Part shown: piece by piece, positions 33,936 to 41,917 of the stretch
How the letters are laid out: each line of letters opens with the position of its first letter
Position numbering within the stretch: the first letter of the stretch is position 1
NCBI GenBank assembly: GCA_905214305.1
Contig: CAJMLK010000015.1
Coordinates: 1 to 59,330, forward strand
Length of the DNA stretch: 59,330 nt
Direction of reading: 5' to 3'
From: an uncultured bacterium
Lineage (GTDB): Bacteria; Desulfobacterota; Desulfovibrionia; Desulfovibrionales; Desulfovibrionaceae
Made by a program: the position numbers and the translations under genes
Notes under the pieces: model-generated
Databases searched by the model: none
Told to the model about the DNA's origin: nothing
What the model saw: the letters and a program-made list of their open reading frames with translations, nothing else

Positions 33936-35315
33936 TTAATGCCCTGTTATGGCATATTTTTTCAGCTTGTATTGCAGCAGACTCTTTGAAATGCCCAAAT
34001 ATTCCGCAGCTTTTACCTGCACAAGGTCAGCCCGTACCAGCGCGCGCCGGATAAGCGCGGCCTCAATCTTTTCCAGCGTATCGGCCAGATCAAGCTGCAC
34101 GGGCAGAAGGTCCACAGCGCTTTTGAACTGCGACTCTTCATCGCGAATCTCTGCAGGCAGGTTATCCACATTGATAACAGCACCGGGAACCAGCACCAGA
34201 CAGCTCTCAACCACATTTTCAAGCTGCCGGATATTGCCCGGCCACTCATAGCCCGTAAGATAGTTGAGGGCCTCGGTGCTGAATGTTTTTGCGGGCATGG
34301 TATTGTCGGTACAAACCTTGTCCACAAAGTGCGCCACAAGCAGGGGAATGTCTTCCCGGCGTTCGCGCAGGGGCGGCAGGGGTATCTGCACCACATTGAG
34401 CCGGTAGTACAGGTCATCGCGAAAAGCACCCTTTTCCACCAGCGCGGCAAGGTCCTTGTTGGTGGCAGCCACCACACGGATGTCCACCTCTATTTCCTCT
34501 CCCCCACCCACGCGCTCGAAGCGCCGCTCCTGAAGCACCCGCAGCAGTTTGACCTGCAAGTCCGGCGTCAGCTCGGCAATTTCATCCAGAAACAGCGTGC
34601 CGCCGTCAGCCTGTTCAAAGCGCCCACGGCGCATGGCCACCGCTCCGGTAAAAGAGCCTTTTTCGTGCCCGAAAAGTTCGCTTTCAAGCACACCGGGATT
34701 GAGCGCCATGCAGTTGACGGAGACAAAGGGATTGTCTTTGCGTGGGCTTGTATAATGGATGGCGCGGGCAATCAGCTCCTTGCCCGTCCCCGACTCACCG
34801 GTAATGAGCACGGTGGACCGGCTGGGTGCGGCGCGCTCAACCATGATGAGCACATCGCGTATGGCGCGACTGCGACCCACAATCTTGTGTACGCCGTAGC
34901 GGTCTTCCATCACTTCCTGCAACAGGCGATACTGCCGGTGTGCGCGGGCCAGCTCCACCGCATTGTGAACGGAAAGCAGCAGCTCGTCATTGGAAAACGG
35001 CTTGGTGATGTAGTCAAAGGCGCCATACTTCATAAGCTCCACAGCGCTTTCAATGGAGCCGAATGCCGTCATGATAAGCACGGGAATATACGGCCAGCTT
35101 TTCTTGACCCGCTCCAGTACCTGACGCCCAGTTACCTTGGGCATCTTCATGTCTGTAACCACCACATCAACTTCGCTTTCATCCAGAAAGGCCAGAGCCG
35201 TTTCCGGATCGCTGATGGCGGTGACGACATAGCCTTCGTCTTCCAGCAGGGTCTGCAGAACAAGAAGGTAGTTTTTCTCGTCATCAATAATCAGAATATG
35301 CGCTTTTTCACTCAT
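33936..35315 (-). CDS. Sigma-54-dependent response regulator (NtrC/ZraR type)
   Basis: 459 aa. The receiver domain (about 1-120) has the acidic pair IIDDE and phospho-acceptor in VVVTDMKMP. The AAA+ domain (about 145-375) has Walker A GESGTGKE, the sigma-54 contact loop GAFTGA as GSFTGAVAMRRG, and the FLDEIAELTPDLQ box. The C-terminal Fis-type HTH (VKAAEYLGISKSLLQYKLKKY) binds DNA. It activates sigma-54 promoters when phosphorylated by the upstream kinase, whose stop codon is four bases before this start. Targets are not identifiable here. Confidence 0.92.
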   Translation of the reverse strand: MSEKAHILIIDDEKNYLLVLQTLLEDEGYVVTAISDPETALAFLDESEVDVVVTDMKMPKVTGRQVLERVKKSWPYIPVLIMTAFGSIESAVELMKYGAFDYITKPFSNDELLLSVHNAVELARAHRQYRLLQEVMEDRYGVHKIVGRSRAIRDVLIMVERAAPSRSTVLITGESGTGKELIARAIHYTSPRKDNPFVSVNCMALNPGVLESELFGHEKGSFTGAVAMRRGRFEQADGGTLFLDEIAELTPDLQVKLLRVLQERRFERVGGGEEIEVDIRVVAATNKDLAALVEKGAFRDDLYYRLNVVQIPLPPLRERREDIPLLVAHFVDKVCTDNTMPAKTFSTEALNYLTGYEWPGNIRQLENVVESCLVLVPGAVINVDNLPAEIRDEESQFKSAVDLLPVQLDLADTLEKIEAALIRRALVRADLVQVKAAEYLGISKSLLQYKLKKYAITGH

Positions 35316-35319
35316 AAGA

Positions 35320-36918
35320 CTATTCCTGTACCCCGGCATGGGCTTCGGGCAGCAGCACTCGTACAAGAGCGCCGCCTTCCGGGCCGTTTTCCAGTTGGAT
35401 CACGCCGCCGTGGCTTGTGATAATGGACTGCACAATGGGCAGGCCAAGACCTGTGCCCCCATCCTTGGTCGTAAAGAAGGGGTCCAGCAGGTTAGCCAGA
35501 ACGGAGGCGTCAAAACCGGGACCGGAGTCCAGAAACTCCAGCCGCACATGACCCTGACCGTCATGCACGCCACTGATATGCAGTATGCCCGGCCCGTCCA
35601 TTGCCTGTTGTCCGTTCACCAGAATATTGTAAAAAGCGCGGTACAGCAAATCCTTGTCGCCATGAACGAAAAGGCCCTTTTCAGTATTGCGTTCCAGCGC
35701 CACGTTGCGGCGGCCCATGTCGCCTTCCAGAAAGCCCAGAACCTGATCCAGCACAAGGCTTACATCGACCAGGTCCTGCTTGGGCTGACGGGGGCGGGCA
35801 TAGTCAAGAAAGTCGTTTACGGTTTGCGAAAGACGCACTGATTCATCAAAAATCGCTCCCAGTATGCGCCGGGTTCCCGCATCGGCATCACTGCGGCGTT
35901 GCAGCAGTTCGGCGCTGGAACGTATGATGCCGAGAGGATTTCTGATCTCGTGAGCAATGCTGGCAATGACGCGCCCCATGCTCACAAAACGCTCGTTGCT
36001 GTGAAGCTGCTTTTCAAGCTGGCGGTTTTTATTCATGCGTTCGGCCAGCACTCGTTCCGACCTGTGGATAAGCATGATCAAAAGGCCAAAAAGCACCACC
36101 GAAGACATGAGGCACATGATCACGATGATGCCCTGAAACGTCAGCACCTGCTCGTAGTCGCCCGTAATGTCCTGCGTCAGCTCCAGCGCGCCCATGATGG
36201 GGGCATCCTCGCCGGGCTTGAGCGATTCCCCCCGCAGGGGGTAGAGCACGCGCAGCACAAAGGTTCCCTCTTCCAGCGGCAGTCTGAAAGGGGCCTGCCA
36301 TGCGGGTATGGTAGAAATAATCTCGGACTTGGGCGCAGCGCCGTGCAGCACTTCATCCAGATTGGCCGGAGAAAGCCCGGCCCGGCCGATTTCTTCCTTG
36401 CGGGTGGAATACGCCACAATGCGTGAAAAATCATAAATGCGCAGACGCTCCACGGGCAAGCCGTGGATTACGGACTGCACCACCTGATCAAGGCGGTCAT
36501 ACTGTGCGGGCTGCCGCAGGGCGATGCGCCCGTAACCGATCAGGGTGGGCAGCGCAAACCGGCGAAATATCTGGCTGTTGAGGTTTTCAACCAGCAGGCG
36601 GGCAAAGCCCTCCTGTCTTGTCAGCAGCGTTTCGCGGGCCGAGTTGGAAATAAAAAACGAAAGCACCAGACTGGTGACCAGAATGATCACCAGCGAGAGC
36701 CAGGACAAAGGCCGGGCATAGCTCAGGGGCAGCCCCTCGCCAGCGTCGCCCTGCCCCCCGGCCGCAGCCCCCGGGGCAGGGGTTGCCTGCCCGCAATCCT
36801 GACCGCTGCCCGGCATTGCGCCACGGCCTGTTCCGGCCTGAGCCGCGCCGTCCTGCCCGAATGCGGCGGCATTAGGCTCAGGCGACACGTCCTTTTTTTT
36901 CCTGAAAAGCGTCCACAT
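35320..36918 (-). CDS. Sensor histidine kinase (ZraS/NtrB type)
   Basis: 532 aa. A Gly/Ala/Gln-rich N-terminal cytoplasmic stretch (about 1-60) leads to a membrane helix (SLVIILVTSLVLSFF). A periplasmic sensor domain (about 90-265) is followed by a second helix (IIVIMCLMSSVVLFGLLIML). The dimerisation domain has the phosphorylated His in SIAHEIRNPLG, and the ATPase domain has the N box (NILVNGQQAM), DSGPGFD, FFTTKDGGTGLGL and GGALVRVLLP. It controls the sigma-54 regulator encoded next to it. The signal is unknown. It begins three bases after the pgi stop, so it is probably co-transcribed with pgi. Confidence 0.9.
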   Translation of the reverse strand: MWTLFRKKKDVSPEPNAAAFGQDGAAQAGTGRGAMPGSGQDCGQATPAPGAAAGGQGDAGEGLPLSYARPLSWLSLVIILVTSLVLSFFISNSARETLLTRQEGFARLLVENLNSQIFRRFALPTLIGYGRIALRQPAQYDRLDQVVQSVIHGLPVERLRIYDFSRIVAYSTRKEEIGRAGLSPANLDEVLHGAAPKSEIISTIPAWQAPFRLPLEEGTFVLRVLYPLRGESLKPGEDAPIMGALELTQDITGDYEQVLTFQGIIVIMCLMSSVVLFGLLIMLIHRSERVLAERMNKNRQLEKQLHSNERFVSMGRVIASIAHEIRNPLGIIRSSAELLQRRSDADAGTRRILGAIFDESVRLSQTVNDFLDYARPRQPKQDLVDVSLVLDQVLGFLEGDMGRRNVALERNTEKGLFVHGDKDLLYRAFYNILVNGQQAMDGPGILHISGVHDGQGHVRLEFLDSGPGFDASVLANLLDPFFTTKDGGTGLGLPIVQSIITSHGGVIQLENGPEGGALVRVLLPEAHAGVQE

Positions 36919-36921
36919 GCC

Positions 36922-38262
36922 CTAAAACACCTGCTCTTGCAGCGGTACGGCCATAAAACTGTCCAGATCCGCCTGTTCGCGCTCGTAGCCCGGCGCGCCC
37001 AGACGGGTATTGGCAAGACGTTTGCCCAGCTCCACTGCGGGCTGATCCAAAGGATTCACATCCATAAGCCAGCCGGTGAACAGGGTGGCGGCCTCAAGCA
37101 GGAGCATGAAGGCCCCGGCAGACCGGGGGCCGGTATCTTCCATATCAAGATGCACCAGCGGCACGCCGCTCATGCAGAGCGCCATGCGCGTGCCCAGAGC
37201 TTCGGCCTCAAGCAGCGCGCCCAGGGGCTTGCCCCGCAGCCACGCCCACTCTTCCGGCAGGTCCTGACCAAAAGCCCGCCCCGGCTGCTGGCCACGGCCC
37301 GTGAGAAAAATGCAGCCCTTGTTGCGGCGGCCGTCCAGAAACATCTGGTTCACTGAGTGCTGGTCTGTAACGCCAGTGGCCGGCACGGGCAAAATGCCCT
37401 GCCCGTCCTTGCCCAGACTTTCGGCCCATAGCTGCGCAAACCACGGCCCCAGAGCGGCCCACTGCGGGATATAGCAGAAAAGAATCAGCTCGCTGTAGTC
37501 CTGTATTTCAAGCGCTCTGGCCCAGCAGGCAAGAGCGTAGGAAGGATGCCCGCCAACCTGACGTGGATTTTCCACCAGAGGACGCGCCACCTGAGCCGCA
37601 CCGTCCAGCAGCGCGCGCCAGTCGATGCCCAGAAAGGCGGCGGGCAGCAGCCCCACAGCGGAAAGCACGGAATAGCGCCCGCCCAGATGGTCAGGCACTT
37701 CCAGCGAAGCAAGACCGTGAAGCGATGCCTCCTGACGCAGATAGCCCGACACGGCGTCAGTGATCACAACCATATGCTCGCGCCAGCCCTCGCCAAGAGA
37801 ACTCTGAAGCCATTGGCGCACAAGAAAATACTGCGCCAGCGTTTCAATGGTCCCCCCGGACTTGCTGATGCACACCACGGCGGTTTCCGCCGGGTTCAGC
37901 GCGGCAAGCAGGGCTTCAAACTCTCCGGCGCACACATTGTCGGCGATCCACAGGCTGGGACCGGTGTGCCCCGGCCTGTCCTGCCCCGGCGCAAAGGCTT
38001 TCTGCACGGCGCGCGCGCCAAGGGCGGAGCCTCCGATGCCCAGTACCAGCATGTGCCTGCAGGAGCGCACACGCTCCAGCACCGGGGGCAGGCCGCTTTC
38101 AAGCGATGCACGGTACGGCATGGACAGAAAGGGCAAAAGGCCCTGCGTCAGTTCGCGCTCCAGCCGCAGGCCCATTTCTGAAGCCCTGGCCTCAAGAGGA
38201 GCGGCATCCGCCGTATGCAACCTGTGACTGTAGGCTCTCGACCATTCAAGATAGTGGGACAT
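36922..38262 (-). CDS. pgi: Glucose-6-phosphate isomerase
   Basis: 446 aa, the compact bacterial type. SIS-fold motifs are visible: VLGIGGSALGARAVQ, VCISKSGGTIET, GGRYSVLSAVGLLPAA, and TDQHSVNQMFLDGRRNK near the active site. It interconverts glucose-6-P and fructose-6-P. GGGAGAA lies before the ATG at 38262. It heads a three-gene unit with the histidine kinase and sigma-54 regulator, an uncommon context for this enzyme. Confidence 0.93.
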   Translation of the reverse strand: MSHYLEWSRAYSHRLHTADAAPLEARASEMGLRLERELTQGLLPFLSMPYRASLESGLPPVLERVRSCRHMLVLGIGGSALGARAVQKAFAPGQDRPGHTGPSLWIADNVCAGEFEALLAALNPAETAVVCISKSGGTIETLAQYFLVRQWLQSSLGEGWREHMVVITDAVSGYLRQEASLHGLASLEVPDHLGGRYSVLSAVGLLPAAFLGIDWRALLDGAAQVARPLVENPRQVGGHPSYALACWARALEIQDYSELILFCYIPQWAALGPWFAQLWAESLGKDGQGILPVPATGVTDQHSVNQMFLDGRRNKGCIFLTGRGQQPGRAFGQDLPEEWAWLRGKPLGALLEAEALGTRMALCMSGVPLVHLDMEDTGPRSAGAFMLLLEAATLFTGWLMDVNPLDQPAVELGKRLANTRLGAPGYEREQADLDSFMAVPLQEQVF

Positions 38263-38358
38263 AGGCTTCTCCCTTATGCCGCAGCGCCCGGGGGCGAAAT
38301 GGCGGCTTTGAAACGCGCGGAAGGCTTGCGTTGCCAAAGGGCTGCCGCAGCGCGTCCG

Positions 38359-38760
38359 TCACAACAGGCTCAGGGGCTTGGGGGCAAAAAAGCGGCGGCG
38401 CACGGCCTTGTAGGTCTGCGGGCGCACTCCGAAACGGTAGCGCCACAGCACGCACGCCTCGCGCGCGTTGCAGGCCCGCACTTCTTTGCAGTCTCCGGCG
38501 CAGAGCATGCACTGACGCCTGATGGCGCGCAGGGCCTGACGCCCCGCTTCGGCCTCCGGCGCGGGAAAGCTCCCGTCAGCCAGCAAGGCCAGACGCCAGT
38601 CCCACAGCGGGCAATGCCTGTCGGCGCAAGCGCGCACAGCCTTGCCTGAAGCCCCCTGGCATTCGAGGCAAAACTGGCGGATGGCCGTCAGCGGGCCTGT
38701 TTTTCCGGTTCCTCGTGCCGCGTGATCTGTGGCATTCAAGCGTTTTCGACTCCACAGCAT
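38359..38760 (-). CDS. Cys-rich protein with duplicated zinc-type motif
   Basis: Up to 133 aa. Two copies of a C-x2-C-(x)9-C-x4-C-x-LW pattern: RQFCLECQGASGKAVRACAD then CPLWDWR, and RQCMLCAGDCKEVRACNA then CVLWRYR. Such motifs suggest a duplicated zinc-binding knuckle. The family is common in Desulfovibrio and some phages, but no function is known to me. The end of the upstream YchJ-like gene overlaps it by 25 bases. The start could be the ATG at 38760 or a TTG about 24 bases later, preceded by GGAG. Confidence 0.65.
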   Translation of the reverse strand: MLWSRKRLNATDHAARGTGKTGPLTAIRQFCLECQGASGKAVRACADRHCPLWDWRLALLADGSFPAPEAEAGRQALRAIRRQCMLCAGDCKEVRACNAREACVLWRYRFGVRPQTYKAVRRRFFAPKPLSLL

Positions 38761-39248
38761 TTTTTATGCTTTTTGCCGCTGCCGCAAGGACAGGGATCAT
38801 TGCGCCCCACCTTGGGGTTTTGCCTGCGGTACGCTTCCGGCCTCAGGGCCACGCCGTCTACATAAAAGATCTTTTCGTCCTGACGGGAAAAAAAGCTGCG
38901 CTCACCCAACTGACGGGGGATGCCTTCCATTTCATAATAGGCATGAAATTCTACCACATCAAAAAGCTCGCCGTTCTTTCCGGCGGGCACATCGTTTTCA
39001 GATCGGGCCACGTCCAGACGCAACCACTCCACATCTCTGGCCTGTTCCGTGAGCTTTTCTACGGAAATGCCCTCCCGGTAGTCCGGGTGGGTGCTGTCCA
39101 CAAGCCATTGATAACGGCCAAGCACGTAGGCCGAATAGCGCGAACGCATGAGAGTTTCGGCATCACCGGGCCATACCGTGCCATCAATATAGGGACCGCA
39201 GCACTGATCAAGAGAACGGCCGCTGCCGCAGGGGCATTGCTGTTGCAT
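38736..39248 (-). CDS. YchJ-like protein with two SEC-C motifs
   Basis: 170 aa. It starts MQQQCPCGSGRSLDQCCGPY, an N-terminal SEC-C zinc motif. A central YchJ/NTF2-like domain follows (LMRSRYSAYVLGRYQWLVDS, LRLDVARSENDVPAG, VEFHAYYE). It ends with the SEC-C motif NDPCPCGSGKKHKKCC. SEC-C is a zinc module also at the end of SecA, where it contacts SecB and ribosomes. The exact role of YchJ-like proteins is unknown. AAGGTGG lies before the start. The Cys-rich gene follows with overlap. Confidence 0.85.
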   Translation of the reverse strand: MQQQCPCGSGRSLDQCCGPYIDGTVWPGDAETLMRSRYSAYVLGRYQWLVDSTHPDYREGISVEKLTEQARDVEWLRLDVARSENDVPAGKNGELFDVVEFHAYYEMEGIPRQLGERSFFSRQDEKIFYVDGVALRPEAYRRQNPKVGRNDPCPCGSGKKHKKCCGVENA

Positions 39249-39559
39249 GAAATCCACCTTGTTTTTAAAGCCCTCAGGGGGCGTATAACCCATAAATATT
39301 AACGCATGCATGACCGGGCGGCAAGAGCGCACAGGGGCCTGTTACGTCATTGCCCCAACAAAGCGGCAAAAGAATGGCGGCAGAGGACAGCCGCCAGCGC
39401 ATGCACGCGCGACAAAGTCCGGGCTTGAGCCGCCACCGCTTCCTGACTGCCGCCAGCGCGTGCACGCACACCGTGTGGACTGGCACGACAGGAAGCAAGC
39501 GGCAAATAGTACGCGCCCTGTCGTGTCGCCTGCCCGGCCGTGACACCCGGACATCCATA

Positions 39560-39715
39560 CCAGCCCCGGCATCACCAGCACCATCCGCATCACCCGCATC
39601 AACCGGCATCAACCGCACCATCCGCATCAACCGGCGTCATCCGGCGTCAGCCACACCACCCGCATCATCCGGCGTCAGCCGCATCATACCTGACGTCAGC
39701 CAGCATCATACCCGC
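39560..39715. repeat. Imperfect CATC/CCGG tandem repeats
   Basis: Many degenerate ten-base units such as CATCAACCGG, CATCCGCATC and GGCGTCAGCC follow one another in non-coding DNA. Confidence 0.65.
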
Positions 39716-39781
39716 CCACTCCCTCCTGCGCCGCCAGTTTTACCTTTCTGCGCCTCGCGCGAGCCGCAGAAAGGCTTTCAT

Positions 39782-39799
39782 TTGTGATATAAATCACCA
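39782..39799. promoter_or_regulatory. Candidate HcpR/CRP-FNR family site
   Basis: TTGTGA-TATAAA-TCACCA has one mismatch from the TTGTGA-N6-TCACAA consensus known for HcpR in Desulfovibrio. It sits in the AT-rich zone between the YchJ-like gene and the redox cluster. Confidence 0.45.
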
Positions 39800-40331
39800 T
39801 CACACAACATTGCAAAATAACATGCTTTTCTGCCATGACGACAAAATCCGTCAGGCGCTGAGGCATGCAAAATTGCGTGCCCCAGCATCGTCAAGACGGC
39901 GCAATCCTCATGCACCGCTGCTGGTATCCCCACAGGCAAGCTAAACACTACAAAAATAGTAAGCTTTAAATAACCTTTAAATACGCGCAAATATAAAACA
40001 TATAAACGCACTATGAATAAAATTGGGCACTCAAACATGAAAATGTATCTGAAAGCTATCTTTTGCAACTGTTACAGCACAGCTGTTGCAGTAGTACAAG
40101 AATCGCTTGTGCCTAAAATACTATATTTAATTAGTCAACATTTATAATTAACAAGCATTGATAGTTAGATATTTTTTGTCACAAAAAAATGAAACCATGT
40201 TGACGCAGTATTTTTAATATAATAATCTTTTTGTATGGATTAATTGAGTCAGAAATTACATAATTTAATTGCCCTTTACCAATGCCTCATGTACAGTGGG
40301 GCGTAACCGCGCGTGACGCAAGGGGGTTGTC

Positions 40332-40616
40332 ATGTCGGCATTATCAGAACGTGAATACCTGGCTGAGGAAATCTGCGAACTGTATTCCAAGCTTGCCGGT
40401 GATGCGTATGCGGACGACCTTGCCCGCGCCAAAGATCTGGCGCAGGCGGAAGCGCCCCACGACCATTGGCTGCAGACCAACCGGCTGGACTATGAATCGC
40501 GCCTGTTTCTTTATCTTGGCGCGGCCTATGCCATGCGGTGCATGAAAAACGAACCTTACAAATGTGCTGTTTTTATGCGCAACGCGGCTGAAGCCCTTAA
40601 CAGGGCCAAAGCCTAG
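40332..40616 (+). CDS. Small conserved-looking hypothetical protein
   Basis: 94 aa, predicted helical and acidic (SEREYLAEEICELYSKLAGD, AKDLAQAEAPHDHWLQ, LYLGAAYAMRCMKN). No recognised domain, signal or membrane segment. The AT-rich promoter zone upstream and the strong terminator downstream mark it as a single-gene transcript. Function unknown. Confidence 0.65.
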   Translation: MSALSEREYLAEEICELYSKLAGDAYADDLARAKDLAQAEAPHDHWLQTNRLDYESRLFLYLGAAYAMRCMKNEPYKCAVFMRNAAEALNRAKA

Positions 40617-40633
40617 CTAAACGCGGAACCAGG

Positions 40634-40664
40634 GGAAATCCCGAAGCGCGTGCTCGGGATTTCC
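40634..40664 (+). terminator. Terminator after the 94-aa gene
   Basis: Stem GGAAATCCCGA/TCGGGATTTCC followed by TTATAT. It isolates that gene from the cytochrome operon. Confidence 0.75.
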
Positions 40665-40739
40665 TTATATATTGTGCCCGGCGCTGGTTGTTTACCGGGG
40701 TAACATCACCAGGATTATGTCAGGAAGCAAGGATCCACC

Positions 40740-41144
40740 ATGCGGGAAAAACACATCGGATTCAGAACCATTCTCACCAGCCTCTTGTTTTTGGCTCTCG
40801 GCATGGCACTGTCTTCAGGCGTGGCCTTCGGTGAGGAACGTATTCCCTTCACCTACCCGGCCTTCAGCGCCAAGAAGATGCCGCCGGTTTTCTTCACCCA
40901 TGACCAGCACATCGCCTATCTGGAAGACAAGGGGCAAGACTGCACCGCTTGTCACCAGATGACGGACGAAGGGCTGTCCGAGACGTTTCTGAATGTAAGA
41001 AACGTCGCTCCCGGCAAGCAGATGGACTATCTGCATGCCACCTGTACCGAGTGTCATGTCAAACTTGCCAAGGGCCCCCGCCTTGTAGACTGCCGGGTTT
41101 GCCATAGCGAGCGCATCGCATCTGAGTACGCCGCCAAAAAGTAG
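40740..41144 (+). CDS. Periplasmic triheme c-type cytochrome (c3/c7-like)
   Basis: 134 aa. Signal peptide (about 1-31, ending VAFG). Three CxxCH haem sites: CTACH, CTECH and CRVCH. Two further His residues in THDQHIAYL can be distal ligands. The PPVFFTHDQH start and spacing are those of class III cytochrome c3, but the second c3 haem site is missing, as in c7 cytochromes. It probably accepts electrons from periplasmic hydrogenase or cytochrome c3 and passes them to the HmcE/HmcF module encoded 49 bases downstream. AAGGA lies before the ATG. DsrJ is also triheme but larger and differently organised. Confidence 0.88.
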   Translation: MREKHIGFRTILTSLLFLALGMALSSGVAFGEERIPFTYPAFSAKKMPPVFFTHDQHIAYLEDKGQDCTACHQMTDEGLSETFLNVRNVAPGKQMDYLHATCTECHVKLAKGPRLVDCRVCHSERIASEYAAKK

Positions 41145-41193
41145 CCGGTGGCTCACTGCATAAGGAAGAAAGAACGTTAGGAGGCAGAATCAG

Positions 41194-41874
41194 ATGCTTG
41201 ACTTTATTACCGGACCGCTTTTTGTCATTTCACTTGTCATTTTTACAGTAGGCATGCTGGCCCGCGTGGTTCTTTACGTGCGCGGCCTGGACTGGCGCCT
41301 TGAGCGCATCGCCTACCGCTATCACACGAACCGCTCCATCCCCGGCGCGCTGGCATCCATCTTTAAATGGCTTATCCCCGGCGGCACTGACGGCTGGCGC
41401 ACACAGCCCGTAGCCACCACCCTGTTTTTCCTGCTGCACTTCGGCGCTGTGCTGGTGCCGCTTTTCCTGCTGGGACACACCGTGCTGCTTGAGCGCTACC
41501 TGGGCATCAGCCTGCCCTCGCTGCCCGGAACCCTGGCCGACATTCTTTCGGTGCTCAGCCTTGTGGCTATTCTGCTGCTGGCCGCGCGCCGCATGGCCTC
41601 TCCCGCATTGCGGCAACTGAACAGCCGCGCGGACTGGTTCATCCTGCTTTTGACCTTTTTGCCCTTCGCCACCGGGCTTATGGCCCGCCTGGATACCTCG
41701 GCCTACCAGAGCTGGATGGTTCTGCATGTGCTGAGCGGCGAGCTTTTCCTTATTCTAGCCCCCTTTACCAAGCTTTCGCACATTGTGCTCTTTTTCCTGT
41801 CGCGCGCCCAGATCGGCATGGACTTTGCCATCAAAAGAGGCGGAGCCACTCGCGGCGGCGCTTTCCCCTGGTAA
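41194..41874 (+). CDS. hmcE: HmcE-like NarI-type cytochrome b subunit
   Basis: 226 aa, the same size as D. vulgaris HmcE. Five hydrophobic segments are seen (FVISLVIFTVGMLARVVLYV, TTLFFLLHFGAVLVPLFLLG, LADILSVLSLVAILLLAA, FILLLTFLPFATGLM and SWMVLHVLSGELFLIL). Paired His residues in helices two and five can ligate haem b. It should exchange electrons with the menaquinone pool and the cytoplasmic HmcF-like protein. AGGAGG lies before the ATG. Confidence 0.85.
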   Translation: MLDFITGPLFVISLVIFTVGMLARVVLYVRGLDWRLERIAYRYHTNRSIPGALASIFKWLIPGGTDGWRTQPVATTLFFLLHFGAVLVPLFLLGHTVLLERYLGISLPSLPGTLADILSVLSLVAILLLAARRMASPALRQLNSRADWFILLLTFLPFATGLMARLDTSAYQSWMVLHVLSGELFLILAPFTKLSHIVLFFLSRAQIGMDFAIKRGGATRGGAFPW

Positions 41875-41917
41875 GACGGGCAACAGTATTATTATTTTCG
41901 CCTGAAAGGAGCGAACC

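Larger units (their letters stand above)
39249..40331. other. 1.1-kb intergenic region with AT-rich regulatory zone
   Basis: The first half (to about 39720) contains imperfect repeats of CATCAACCGG/GGCGTCAGCC-type decamers from 39560 to 39715. The second half (39780-40280) is AT-rich, with an HcpR/CRP-like site, a TTTTTTGT/ACAAAAAA palindrome at 40172-40188 and a promoter-like TTGACG...ATAATC near 40200-40227. No gene seen. Confidence 0.55.
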
